From contig JBNKDG010000003.1 in the NCBI GenBank assembly GCA_050288165.1, forward strand, positions 62,001 through 126,000: 64,000 nt of DNA. Direction: 5' to 3'. Origin of the DNA: JAPHTQ01 sp050288165. Lineage in GTDB: Bacteria; Pseudomonadota; Gammaproteobacteria; Thiohalomonadales; Thiohalomonadaceae. The first letter of the stretch is position 1; each line of letters starts with the position of its first letter. Below, in pieces: positions 24,103-33,192 of this stretch. Made by a program: the position numbers and the translations under genes. The notes under the pieces were generated by a model. That model did not search any database. It was not told the DNA's origin and worked only from the letters and a program-made list of their open reading frames with translations.

Positions 24103-25998
24103 TCAGGCACTCAGTTCCAGCAACATCTTGTTGAGCTTGGCAACGAAGCTGGCCGGGTCATCGAGCTGACCGCCCTCGGCAAGCAACGCCTGATCGAAGA
24201 GGATGTTGGTCAGGTCGTCAAAACGCTCACCTTGCTCGCCCTTCAGTTTCAGCACCAACGGATGCTCAGGATTGAGCTCCATGATCGGCTTGATATCCGG
24301 TGCATTCTGACCGACTGACTTGAGGATTCGCTCCAGGTTGGCGCTCATCTCGCCTTCGCCGGTCACCAGGCAGGCCGGTGAGTTGGTCAGGCGGTGGGTA
24401 ATACGCACCTCTTTCACTTTTTCGCCCAGCGTCTCCTGCACCTGCTTCACCAGATCGGCGAAATCCTTCGCGCTCTCTTCCTGTTTTTTCTTCTCTTCCT
24501 CATCTTCCAGATCACCCAGATCCAGTTCGCCGCGTGTTACCGACTTGAGCGGTTTGCCGTCGAACTCGGTGAGTGACGAAGTGAGCCACTCGTCGACGCG
24601 GTCGTGCATCAGAATGACCTCGATACCCTTCTTGCGGAACACCTCAAGGTGCGGACTGTTCTTGGCCGCGGCGAAGGTATCGGCGGTGATGTAGTAGATC
24701 GCCTCCTGCCCCTCTTTCATGCGACCGATGTAATCGGCGAGGGAGACGTTCTGTTCGTCGGTATCGTTGTGGGTGGAGGCGAAACGCAGCAGAGCGGCGA
24801 TCTGTTCCTTATTGGCGAAGTCCTCGCCCGGACCTTCCTTCAGCACCTTGCCGAACTGCTTCCAGAACTCGGCATACTTTTCCGCATCGTCCTTCGCGAT
24901 ACCTTCCAGCAGACCCAATACCTTCTTCACCGAGGCGCCACGAATGGTGTCGGTGATCTTGTTATGCTGCAGGATCTCACGGGAGACATTGAGCGGCAGG
25001 TCGTTGGAATCGATCACGCCACGCACAAAGCGCAGGTAGTTGGGCATCAGGTGCTCGGCATCGTCCATGATGAAGACACGACGCACGTAGAGCTTGATGC
25101 CATGGCGCTGCTCACGGTCCCACAGGTCGAACGGCGCACGCTTTGGAACGTAGAGCAGTGAGGTGTACTCCAGCTTGCCTTCGACCTTGTTGTGGCTCCA
25201 GGCCAGCGGCTCTTCCCAGTCGTGCCCGACATGCTTGTAAAACTCGGTGTACTCCTCGTCGGAGATATCGTTCTTGGCGCGCGCCCACAGGGCGGAGGCC
25301 TTGTTGACCGTTTCGTCGCCCTCTTCCGCTTCCTCCTGCCCCGGCGCAGCCTCTTTGGCCATCAGGATTGGCAAGGTGATGTGGTCGGAATATTTGCGGA
25401 TGATGGAGCGCAGACGCCAGCCATCGGCGAATTCATCTTCGCCTTCACGCAGGTGCAGCACGATCTCGGTGCCGCGCTTCGCGCAGTCCACATTCTCCAG
25501 GGTGTACTCCCCTTCACCGGCAGATTCCCAACGCACACCATGCTCGGCTGTCAGTCCGGCGCGGCGGGTGGTGACGGTCACCTTGTCGGCGACAATGAAC
25601 GAGGAGTAGAAACCGACCCCGAACTGGCCGATCAAATTGGCGTCCTTCTTCTGATCGCCACTCAGCGATTCGAGGAAGGCACGGGTGCCGGACCTGGCGA
25701 TGGTACCCAGATTCTCAATCACCTCCTCGCGACTCATGCCGATGCCGTTATCGCGGATGGTGACGGTACGAGCTTCCTTATCGAAAGCCACGCTGATGTT
25801 GAGGTTGTTGTCCCCCTCATAGAGGGCGTCGTCGGAAAGCGCCTCGAAACGCAGCTTGTCACAGGCATCTGAGGCGTTGGAGATCAGTTCACGCAGGAAT
25901 ATCTCCTTATTGGAATAGAGCGAATGGATCATCAGGTGCAGCAGTTGCTTCACCTCGGTCTCGAATCCCAGCGTCTCTTTCTGTGCTTCGACGGTCAT
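24103..25998 (-). CDS. htpG: Chaperone HtpG (Hsp90)
   Basis: The bacterial Hsp90, an ATP-dependent dimeric chaperone in the cytoplasm. 631 residues, normal length. The N-terminal ATPase domain shows LRELISNASDACDKLRFEAL, VTIRDNGIGMSREEVIENLG and LIGQFGVGFYSSFIVADKV. The middle domain has the catalytic-loop residues in FVRGVIDSNDLPLNVSREIL. The C-terminal dimer domain ends KLNKMLLELSA. The linker is acidic (LGDLEDEEEKKKQEESAKD). It is transcribed alone toward a strong terminator; the gap upstream (to pgm) is 112 bases. Confidence 0.98.
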   Translation of the reverse strand: MTVEAQKETLGFETEVKQLLHLMIHSLYSNKEIFLRELISNASDACDKLRFEALSDDALYEGDNNLNISVAFDKEARTVTIRDNGIGMSREEVIENLGTIARSGTRAFLESLSGDQKKDANLIGQFGVGFYSSFIVADKVTVTTRRAGLTAEHGVRWESAGEGEYTLENVDCAKRGTEIVLHLREGEDEFADGWRLRSIIRKYSDHITLPILMAKEAAPGQEEAEEGDETVNKASALWARAKNDISDEEYTEFYKHVGHDWEEPLAWSHNKVEGKLEYTSLLYVPKRAPFDLWDREQRHGIKLYVRRVFIMDDAEHLMPNYLRFVRGVIDSNDLPLNVSREILQHNKITDTIRGASVKKVLGLLEGIAKDDAEKYAEFWKQFGKVLKEGPGEDFANKEQIAALLRFASTHNDTDEQNVSLADYIGRMKEGQEAIYYITADTFAAAKNSPHLEVFRKKGIEVILMHDRVDEWLTSSLTEFDGKPLKSVTRGELDLGDLEDEEEKKKQEESAKDFADLVKQVQETLGEKVKEVRITHRLTNSPACLVTGEGEMSANLERILKSVGQNAPDIKPIMELNPEHPLVLKLKGEQGERFDDLTNILFDQALLAEGGQLDDPASFVAKLNKMLLELSA

Positions 25999-26110
25999 GG
26001 TTTTATCAGTCCTCCATGTTTAAGCTATTATCTGAACCAGGCGAAAAATAGGGCTATTATAACCACCTTTCAAGCCCTGTCCCGGCCCCACAACAACGGC
26101 AAAGAGACAC

Positions 26111-27742
26111 ATGCAAATCAAAACCGTCACCACCACCCGCTTCGACGACCAGCGCCCCGGCACCTCCGGCCTGCGCAAAACCGTTACCCGCTTTCAGCTC
26201 CCCCACTACCTTGAGAACTTTGTTCAGGCGATCTTCGACTGCGTACCGGAACTGAAAGGCGGCAGCATGACCCTGGGTGGTGACGGCCGCTTCTTCAACC
26301 GTGAGGCGATCCAGACCATCCTGCGCATGGCCGCCGCCAACGGCGTCAGCCGGGTACTGGTGGGCCGAGACGGCCTGCTTTCTACCCCCGCCTCCTCGGC
26401 GGTGATCCGCAAACACCAGACCCAGGGAGGCTTCGTCCTCTCCGCCAGCCACAACCCCGGCGGTCCGGACGGCGACTTCGGCATCAAGTTCAACATCGCC
26501 AGCGGCGGCCCGGCACCGGAATCGCTCACCGAGGCGATCTACAGCCGCACCAAAGAACTGAAGGAATACCGCACCGTCGACAGCGCTGACATCCCTCTGG
26601 ACAAGATGGGCGAATTCAGCCTCGGCAACACCACCATTACTATCATCGACCCCATCGACGACTACGCCGAACTGATGGAGTCACTATTCGATTTCGACGC
26701 CATCCGCGATCTGTTCAAGGGTGGCTTCCGCATGCGCTTTGACGCCATGCACGCCATCACCGGCCCCTATGCGCTGGAACTGCTGGAGCGCCGACTCGGC
26801 GCCGCTCCGGGCACCGTAATCAACGCCGTGCCGCTGCCCGACTTCGGCGGACACCACCCTGATCCCAATCTGGCTCACGCCAAAGAGCTAGTAGCAGAGC
26901 TGTTCGGCACAAACGCCCCCGACTTCGGCGCCGCCTCCGACGGTGATGGCGACCGCAACATGATTCTGGGACGCAACTTCTTCGTCACACCCTCCGATTC
27001 GCTGGCGTTGATCACCGCCAACGCTGACTGTGTCCCCGGCTACAAGGGCCGAGTCACCGGCGTCGCCCGCTCCATGCCCACCAGTTGCGCCGCGGATAAA
27101 GTGGCAGAGAAACTGGGGATCGAATCCTTCGAGACCCCCACCGGCTGGAAATTCTTCGGCAACCTGCTCGACGCCGGACGCATCGTCTTCTGCGGCGAAG
27201 AGAGCTTCGGCAGCGGTTCCGATCACGTGCGGGAAAAGGACGGCCTGTGGGCGGTACTCTACTGGCTCAACATCCTCGCCGTACGCAAGGAACCGGTGGA
27301 GAAGATCGTGCGCCAGCACTGGCGTGAATATGGCCGCAACTACTACACCCGCCACGACTACGAAGGGATCGACCTGGAAGCGGCCAAAGGATTGATGGCC
27401 CACGTCAAGGCGCAACTGCCGGGACTTGTTGGCCAATCACTGGCTGGCGCCACCGTCAGCTACGCCGACAACTTCAGCTACGCCGACCCCATCGACGGCA
27501 GTGTGAGCAAAAACCAGGGGCTACGCATTGGTTTCGACGACGGTTCACGCATCATCTACCGCCTCTCCGGCACCGGCACCGTCGGTGCGACATTGCGACT
27601 CTATATTGAGAAATATGAGGTCGACCCGGCTAAACAGGATCAGGATACTCAGGGAGCGTTGAAGCCACTGATTGAATTGGCTACTAAACTATCCGAATTA
27701 ACAGAACGCAGTGGAAGAATTGAACCAGATGTAATCACCTGA
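26111..27742 (+). CDS. pgm: Phosphoglucomutase (alpha-D-glucose 1-phosphate specific)
   Basis: Interconverts glucose 1-phosphate and glucose 6-phosphate, linking glycogen or cell-wall sugar synthesis with central metabolism. 543 residues of the alpha-PGM superfamily, in the eukaryote-like branch. The phosphoserine motif is LSASHNPGG with the active Ser at 113. The metal loop is ASDGDGDRNMIL. The sugar-binding loop is FCGEESFGSGSDHV, and the phosphate loop is IYRLSGTGTVGATLRLYIEK. GC content is high, in contrast to the AT-rich gene that follows. Diverges from htpG. Confidence 0.95.
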   Translation: MQIKTVTTTRFDDQRPGTSGLRKTVTRFQLPHYLENFVQAIFDCVPELKGGSMTLGGDGRFFNREAIQTILRMAAANGVSRVLVGRDGLLSTPASSAVIRKHQTQGGFVLSASHNPGGPDGDFGIKFNIASGGPAPESLTEAIYSRTKELKEYRTVDSADIPLDKMGEFSLGNTTITIIDPIDDYAELMESLFDFDAIRDLFKGGFRMRFDAMHAITGPYALELLERRLGAAPGTVINAVPLPDFGGHHPDPNLAHAKELVAELFGTNAPDFGAASDGDGDRNMILGRNFFVTPSDSLALITANADCVPGYKGRVTGVARSMPTSCAADKVAEKLGIESFETPTGWKFFGNLLDAGRIVFCGEESFGSGSDHVREKDGLWAVLYWLNILAVRKEPVEKIVRQHWREYGRNYYTRHDYEGIDLEAAKGLMAHVKAQLPGLVGQSLAGATVSYADNFSYADPIDGSVSKNQGLRIGFDDGSRIIYRLSGTGTVGATLRLYIEKYEVDPAKQDQDTQGALKPLIELATKLSELTERSGRIEPDVIT

Positions 27743-27988
27743 TGAAACTATTATTTAAAATAATTACATCCAGGTTGCATGCGCTGAAACTCACCTTAAC
27801 AAGAGTCTTAATATACAGCGCACTAATATAACCACAAAGAACAAGAACACATTAAATTGTATTTACGTCAGTCCATTTAACAGATTTAAAAGTGACCGCA
27901 CGTATTTACTTAAAGAAACATCTTGAAAAACCTAGAGACAAAAGCATGCATCACATTCAAAGCATGACCACAGACAGGATACAGCAGC
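27743..27988. other. AT-rich intergenic region after pgm
   Basis: 246 bases, much richer in A and T than pgm. Nothing coding or structural is recognised; no terminator for pgm is obvious. It belongs compositionally with the HEPN gene that follows and probably arrived with it. Confidence 0.5.
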
Positions 27989-28774
27989 ATGACTAAAGCA
28001 TATGGACGTTTCAAGCAGCATTATTGGAGAACCGAACAAATATTAGATGCGGTCACGAGTGGATTAGAAAACAGCAGAAAACCTCTCGAGAGAGTTTTTG
28101 ACAAATTCAAGACCGTACCTACTCCAAAAGGCCGCCCGCCAAAAAATTACAAACCGGTAATTAAGGCAACAAACAATAATGATGGCGAGGGAGGAGTAAC
28201 ATTCGAAATTGATGATCGCTCAGCATCATTAATGAAAAAAGTCATTTCATGGCAACTAGGACAGCATAAAGAACTTGATTACCATCACTTCTCGATACTT
28301 GCGGTTTCAATATGGGGTTCATATGAGACATATATATACATGCTTTTTGAAGAATTATTCGCAAAGCAACCAAGAATGCTAAAGACAAAAGAATCAATAA
28401 CTTACAATGATGCCTTTGATAATAGGAACAATATTGAACAATACTTGGCAGAGAAAACACTCGAAAAAATTGGCAATTTCAACCTAAATGACTCGCTATC
28501 ATATTTGGAAGAAAAACTTAATTTCAAATTCACAACGCGACGCGAGAATAACTTACGAAACATTTACTTAATAAGAAACATAATCGCTCATAACAGCGGA
28601 ATATTACGACCTGGCCAGGACAAGCAATTACCTAAAGAACTGTCTGTAAAAGATCGTGAATTAAGAATTCCAAAAACGTACTTGAAACGAATACACTCTA
28701 CAATAAAAACATCTATAGATATTCTAGAAAAGCACATTGACGAAAAGTTTTTTACTCGGAAGCAAGTTAAATAA
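27989..28774 (+). CDS. HEPN-like protein on an AT-rich island
   Basis: A 261-residue, Lys/Asn/Ile-rich protein encoded by clearly AT-rich DNA, unlike its neighbours. It contains the motif RNIIAHN (in LIRNIIAHNSGILRPG), an R-x4-H of the kind found at the active site of HEPN RNases. An upstream helix (AVSIWGSYETYIYMLFEELF) fits the RiboL-PSP-HEPN group. Such proteins act alone or in toxin and phage-defence modules, but no partner gene is next to it. It may be a solo defence gene or a remnant. It ends at a bidirectional terminator. Confidence 0.6.
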   Translation: MTKAYGRFKQHYWRTEQILDAVTSGLENSRKPLERVFDKFKTVPTPKGRPPKNYKPVIKATNNNDGEGGVTFEIDDRSASLMKKVISWQLGQHKELDYHHFSILAVSIWGSYETYIYMLFEELFAKQPRMLKTKESITYNDAFDNRNNIEQYLAEKTLEKIGNFNLNDSLSYLEEKLNFKFTTRRENNLRNIYLIRNIIAHNSGILRPGQDKQLPKELSVKDRELRIPKTYLKRIHSTIKTSIDILEKHIDEKFFTRKQVK

Positions 28775-28812
28775 TTTGTACTTCCGCAAGCAACACCTAG
28801 CACATCACCAAC

Positions 28813-28846
28813 AAAAAAAGAGCCCGTTTCCGGGCCCTTTTCTTTT
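28813..28846. terminator. Bidirectional terminator, HEPN gene / DUF4389 gene
   Basis: The stem is about 28816-28826 paired with 28831-28841 with one A-C mismatch and loop TTTC, flanked by A-run (28813-28819) and T-run (28838-28846). Confidence 0.8.
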
Positions 28847-28847
28847 A

Positions 28848-29276
28848 TCACTCTTTCTTTTCTCCCTCTTCTCCACCTTCTGCTTCAGGCTTCGATTCGG
28901 GTTTTGGCTCTGGCTCGGCTTTGGGTTTAGCCGCCTTCTTCTTCGCCGCCTTTTTCTTCGGCGCCGCTGCGGCTACCGACGGTTTGGCCGCTTTGCTCTC
29001 ATCGCCCGCAGGCCAGTCGGCAAAGGGGAACGGTTTGTCGTCGCTGCTGTAGATCAGGTACTGCACCAACTGATAAATATATTCGGCAAGCTGCTTGCCG
29101 AAGACCAGCAGGCGCTCATTGGTACTGCCGGTAAACAGTGTCGCCAGAAACTGGAACACAACAATAAAGAACAGGACCACCCTGGCCACACCGTAGAGTG
29201 CATAGAGGATGACGATAAACAGCAGGCGCATCCAGACATCGGCGTTTTTCAGGTTTTGTTTGACTTCGTCACTCAT
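28848..29276 (-). CDS. DUF4389 membrane protein
   Basis: A 142-residue inner-membrane protein (143 if the adjacent ATG at 29279 is used; AGGTG spacing favours the second ATG). Two hydrophobic segments sit near residues 15-45 (VWMRLLFIVILYALYGVARV, then VLFFIVVFQFLATLFTG), as in DUF4389 proteins. The remaining half is soluble, with YQLVQYLIYSSDDKPFPFAD. The C-terminus is a Lys/Ala/Pro/Glu-rich tail (about 45 residues), likely unstructured. Function unknown; family members are often linked to lipid or cell-envelope genes. Confidence 0.85.
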   Translation of the reverse strand: MSDEVKQNLKNADVWMRLLFIVILYALYGVARVVLFFIVVFQFLATLFTGSTNERLLVFGKQLAEYIYQLVQYLIYSSDDKPFPFADWPAGDESKAAKPSVAAAAPKKKAAKKKAAKPKAEPEPKPESKPEAEGGEEGEKKE

Positions 29277-29422
29277 CATGACACCTCATAGCATTATTGG
29301 TTTTGGTTAAATTTTAGCCAATCATTGACTGTGACACCAGACGCGATCGATTCCGTGAAAGTGGGCGGCCTGTACACCTTACCATAGCACATAACCTTTT
29401 GCTCTTTGTGGTTTTTATTCTA

Positions 29423-29436
29423 TTGCGCTGGATCAA
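29423..29436 (+). promoter_or_regulatory. FNR/Anr-like binding site
   Basis: TTGCGCTGGATCAA matches the right half of the FNR-type consensus TTGAT-N4-ATCAA exactly and the left half in 3 of 5. It lies 97 bases upstream of the response-regulator ATG. Sites with the left half TTGCG are known for Anr/Dnr-type regulators. It suggests oxygen- or nitric-oxide-dependent expression. Confidence 0.5.
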
Positions 29437-29532
29437 AATAATGCGTGCCGGTTGGCCTTTTTGAAATTGGATTTGATCTATAACTTCTACACCGTACGGA
29501 ATGGACGGATGATTTTTCCGAGCGTGGGTGAT

Positions 29533-30195
29533 ATGGAGTTATTGCTGGTTGGAGACGGCGGCACCGTGGGTGACAGCGCTTTGCTGGTACTGCAACGGTG
29601 TGGAATGCGAGTACGATGGGCACGTAATCGGGCCACTGCGCTCCGTGCTGTCAGCTTATTGGAATATGATGTTCTTCTGCTCGACATGAATATCCCCTGG
29701 CTTTCTGGACTGGAGTTATTGGCTCGGGTCCGTAGTGAAGGCAATCACATCCCCATTCTGGTTCTCAGTTCAGACTCTGCCGTGTTCGATCGTGTTGCCG
29801 CACTGGATGCCGGTGCCGATGATTTTATGTGCAAACCTTTTGATCTGGATGAATTGATCGCCCGCATCCGCGCACTGCATCGCCGTCATGCCGACTGGGA
29901 ACCGCCACAGCTTGAGCATGGCGAACTCTCTCTCGATCCTTTTTCTCGCATGGTTACCGTACAGGGAGAAGAAATCCCCTTGTCGGTAAAAGAATTCGAC
30001 ATCTTACATACCTTGCTGCAGAACAGGGGCCGAGTCATCACTCGTGAACTGCTCGGCGAAAAAGTTTATAGCGAGGGCGAAGATGTGATGAGTAATGCAC
30101 TCGATGTTCATATTCACAATCTACGTAAGAAGCTTGGCGACCACCCGATACAGACTGTTAGAGGTGTGGGTTACCTGATAAAACGCGCCACATAA
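29533..30195 (+). CDS. OmpR/PhoB-family response regulator with altered acidic pocket
   Basis: A 220-residue DNA-binding response regulator. The ATG at 29533 is preferred because it starts the receiver domain directly (MELLLVGDGGTV). The phosphoacceptor is Asp51 (LLLDMNIP), the Lys is in MCKPFDLDE, and the winged helix follows (LSVKEFDILHTLLQNRGRVI, ending VRGVGYLIKRA). In the acidic pair the first residue is Gly7 and only Asp8 remains, so phosphorylation may be weakened. No histidine kinase is adjacent. The nine-heme cytochrome gene follows 183 bases later and is a plausible target (inference). Confidence 0.85.
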   Translation: MELLLVGDGGTVGDSALLVLQRCGMRVRWARNRATALRAVSLLEYDVLLLDMNIPWLSGLELLARVRSEGNHIPILVLSSDSAVFDRVAALDAGADDFMCKPFDLDELIARIRALHRRHADWEPPQLEHGELSLDPFSRMVTVQGEEIPLSVKEFDILHTLLQNRGRVITRELLGEKVYSEGEDVMSNALDVHIHNLRKKLGDHPIQTVRGVGYLIKRAT

Positions 30196-30203
30196 TCCGC
30201 CGT

Positions 30204-30258
30204 TGTCACATTTCTACCTGTTCAGGAGTGTGAACCGGTTCCGTTCAGAAATGTGACA
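30204..30258. repeat. Inverted repeat between response regulator and cytochrome gene
   Basis: Perfect 12-bp arms TGTCACATTTCT (30204-30215) and AGAAATGTGACA (30247-30258) flank a 31-base middle that contains the palindrome GAACCGGTTC. It begins 8 bases after the regulator stop. It could be a transcriptional stop, an operator for the cytochrome gene, or a remnant of a mobile repeat. Confidence 0.7.
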
Positions 30259-30378
30259 TCCATTCTCCTCGGTTAAATAAAACTTAATTCCACCTTGCTA
30301 GCCTGATCTCACCATAACGGTCACTTTCAGGCATCAGTATTTTACCAAGTCCTGTGCTTGATAGAGGGGGGACTAACC

Positions 30379-33003
30379 ATGAACGCGCCACACACTGCGG
30401 AGTCGATAGGCTCCATTCGTTTTCTATTCTGTTACCTGATTTTCTTTCTTTTTGTACCACCAGCTTCTGCTGATGACGATTCCCGTGAACGCGATGAACG
30501 TAGCCGTGACAGCAGGAGTATCGTGCTGACCATCGGTTCAGCTTCGTGGGATAGTGAGCGCTCACGTTTGAGCGTCTCCGGCACAGCCAGTAGTGGTACA
30601 AAAATTCGCCTGACCAATGCCAGTGACGGCAGCCGTATCGATTCAACGGATGCAAGGAAGGGTAAGTGGTCGATTCGCACACAACTACGCAACAATATCC
30701 CCTGTCGTGTCAGGGCAAGCGATGATCGCGGCAATAGTGTGGATAGCGATGTCCGTAACGCACCTGGCACATGTGGTGGCGATAGTGGTGGTGGCGGTGG
30801 CGGTAATCCCGGCACTGTTTCTATCAACTCCACCAGCCAGGATTACTTCGGCGTCAATAGCAACACCGTTAATGAACGTGCCAAGGTATTGGGTGGCAAT
30901 TACAGTGTGCTGGCGATAAACGATCTCGGTATGCATTGCGGCGACTTCGACACCCGTATCGCCAGCATCCTGCCGCCGTTCCAGGTACTGCTGGCGCAGG
31001 TGATCCAGAAAGGTGCCGAACCGGTACTGAATCCCGCCGGGATTACGCTCAGCTATTCAGCCGCTTCCAATCCCGGCGATCCCATCCTGAATAAATCGGG
31101 TGTGTTCACCGGCCTCAAGAAAGATGGCAGCACCTACAAAACCAATTTCTGGGAATCGATTGCCAAAGGCGCCTATGACGCTTTCTATCCCGCAGGCATC
31201 ACACCGCTCTCAACGACCACTCCTGATGTCGGTCTACCGGTGCCCAATGCCGAGGACCTCTACATCGGTCCCGATGGGCGTGTGAATAGCGGTGATGAAT
31301 TCCTCAGCGCGGTACAACATGCGATGCCGGGTCTGGCCAATCCCTACATCGTCAACGATCCGCAAAGGGTGCAGGAACACTACACCGATAAACCGTTCTT
31401 TGTGAATTTCCCGTTCGGTTATGTAGCGGATAACGTCAACTGGTATGAAGGCGCAGGGATTCCCTTCGCCGCCTTCGATGACTATGGCCGTGAAAATCCC
31501 TACCCGCTGGTACGTGTGGAAGCAAGTAACGGTAGTACCGTCGTTGCCACACTCGATACGGTACTGCCGATCTCCGGTGAAGCGAGTTGCGCCAGCTGTC
31601 ACGCCGATGCAGCGGATGTGCAGCAAAGCCGTACCGATCAACCGGCACAGGCACTGCTTGCTGCGGGACTACCAGTAGCGACCAGCCTCGACGATCCGGA
31701 CAGCAACATGCCGAACAAGGTCAGTGTGGAATACGCTTCCGACATCAACGTACTGCGTCTGCATGACCTCAAGCACGGTCCTGCTTACGTCGACACCGCC
31801 AACAACGCCACACCGTGCGACATCACCGCCAACAACGGTAACGGCGATGCAAGCTGTCTGACCAATCTGGCACTGGTACAGGACAAACCGGTTGTCTGTC
31901 AGGTGTGCCACTACACCCCGGCACTCGACCTGGCGCAGGTCGGACCACAAGCGGGCGCACCGGGCACCGATGCCAACGGTCGTAACCAGTTGGCGCATCA
32001 GTCCAACTCGCGAGTGATGCATAATCACCACGGCGGCATGACCGATCTGTTCCCGTCGATGCCAGCACCGATTCAGGACAGCACCGGTGCCATCACCAAC
32101 CAGAACGAACGTCTCGCTGCACTGGATCAAACCTGTTACTCCTGCCACCCCGGCAGAGATACCCAGTGTTTGCGTGGTGCGATGTTTAACGGCGGCATGC
32201 TGTGTAACGACTGCCACGGCGACATGAAACAGGTCGGCGCCGACTTCTCCGCCGGTGTCTCACCGAGCAATCCCGGTGCCTTCATTCTCGGTCAGGGCAA
32301 CTTCTATGACCCGAGCAGTAACCAGCCGCGTGTACCGTGGGCCAACGAACCGGGTTGCGGCTCCTGCCACACCGGCGATGCCAGCGGCAACCTGACCAAC
32401 CGTCTTGGTACCCTGGTTAACACCGTCGATACCCATGGCAACAGCGATGGCATCCGTCTGCGTCAGGCCTACCTGAGCGGCGACGCCAAGGCGACACCCA
32501 TCGTGCCGACCAATAAACGCTTTGCCGAGCCGGCGATCCCCGCTTCGTTTAACGGCTTCGCCAACCCCGGTGCCGGCAATCCGAAACTCTATCGGGTCAG
32601 TACCGGTCACGGCGGCGTGTTCTGCGAGGCGTGCCATGGTGCCACCCACGCCGAATGGCCGAACGCCAATCCGAATGCCAACGACAACGTCGCAGCCAAT
32701 CAGTTGCAGGGGCATAGCGGCACTATCGTCGAGTGCAGCGTCTGTCACGATAATGCAATGGACAGCCGCAATACTCTCGATGGTCCTCACGGTATGCACC
32801 CGGTAGGCGAAAGCACCAGCTTCGCCCGCGGCGGTCACGAAAACCTGGCAGAGAGCAACTCAGCCTCCTGTGCCGTGTGTCATGGTCCCGGCAGCCGCAG
32901 CACCAATAAAGGTACGGTGCTATCGCTGGCCAAGGCGGATCGCAACCTGCGTGGCACCGTCGTGCACAAAGGCGAGCCTGTCGGCTGCTCAGTCTGCCAC
33001 TAA
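30379..33003 (+). CDS. Secreted nine-heme cytochrome c
   Basis: An 874-residue exported cytochrome. The ATG at 30379 has GAGGGGGGA upstream. The signal peptide ends near PPASADDD (FLFCYLIFFLFVPPASA). Residues about 40-115 look like an immunoglobulin-like domain, followed by a Gly linker. A domain with LAINDLGMHCGDFD and ILPPFQVLLAQVI is typical of large multiheme proteins of unknown role. Nine CxxCH motifs follow: CASCH, CQVCH, CYSCH, CNDCH, CGSCH, CEACH, CSVCH, CAVCH, CSVCH, the last ending exactly at the stop. Such proteins carry electrons in the periplasm or outside the cell. The enzyme or acceptor is unknown. Confidence 0.9.
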   Translation: MNAPHTAESIGSIRFLFCYLIFFLFVPPASADDDSRERDERSRDSRSIVLTIGSASWDSERSRLSVSGTASSGTKIRLTNASDGSRIDSTDARKGKWSIRTQLRNNIPCRVRASDDRGNSVDSDVRNAPGTCGGDSGGGGGGNPGTVSINSTSQDYFGVNSNTVNERAKVLGGNYSVLAINDLGMHCGDFDTRIASILPPFQVLLAQVIQKGAEPVLNPAGITLSYSAASNPGDPILNKSGVFTGLKKDGSTYKTNFWESIAKGAYDAFYPAGITPLSTTTPDVGLPVPNAEDLYIGPDGRVNSGDEFLSAVQHAMPGLANPYIVNDPQRVQEHYTDKPFFVNFPFGYVADNVNWYEGAGIPFAAFDDYGRENPYPLVRVEASNGSTVVATLDTVLPISGEASCASCHADAADVQQSRTDQPAQALLAAGLPVATSLDDPDSNMPNKVSVEYASDINVLRLHDLKHGPAYVDTANNATPCDITANNGNGDASCLTNLALVQDKPVVCQVCHYTPALDLAQVGPQAGAPGTDANGRNQLAHQSNSRVMHNHHGGMTDLFPSMPAPIQDSTGAITNQNERLAALDQTCYSCHPGRDTQCLRGAMFNGGMLCNDCHGDMKQVGADFSAGVSPSNPGAFILGQGNFYDPSSNQPRVPWANEPGCGSCHTGDASGNLTNRLGTLVNTVDTHGNSDGIRLRQAYLSGDAKATPIVPTNKRFAEPAIPASFNGFANPGAGNPKLYRVSTGHGGVFCEACHGATHAEWPNANPNANDNVAANQLQGHSGTIVECSVCHDNAMDSRNTLDGPHGMHPVGESTSFARGGHENLAESNSASCAVCHGPGSRSTNKGTVLSLAKADRNLRGTVVHKGEPVGCSVCH

Positions 33004-33023
33004 CCTTTTCGGTTCATGTACGA

Positions 33024-33080
33024 GCGGGCGCAAAGCCCGCCCCTCCTCAGCCCCGCGGGTCTTCCACGGGGCTTTTTTTT
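33024..33080 (+). terminator. Terminator of the cytochrome gene
   Basis: Two hairpins: 33024-33029 with 33035-33040, then AGCCCCG/CGGGGCT (33049-33055 with 33067-33073) followed by eight T's (33073-33080). Confidence 0.85.
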
Positions 33081-33192
33081 ATCACTCGGCCCAGCATTAC
33101 GGAATGAACCGCCGCTGCGGACAAAAAGTGGCTATTTCATCTGGTTGCGTCTAGAAATAGTGGACATGGAATATAGACGGAGTTGAAAACTG

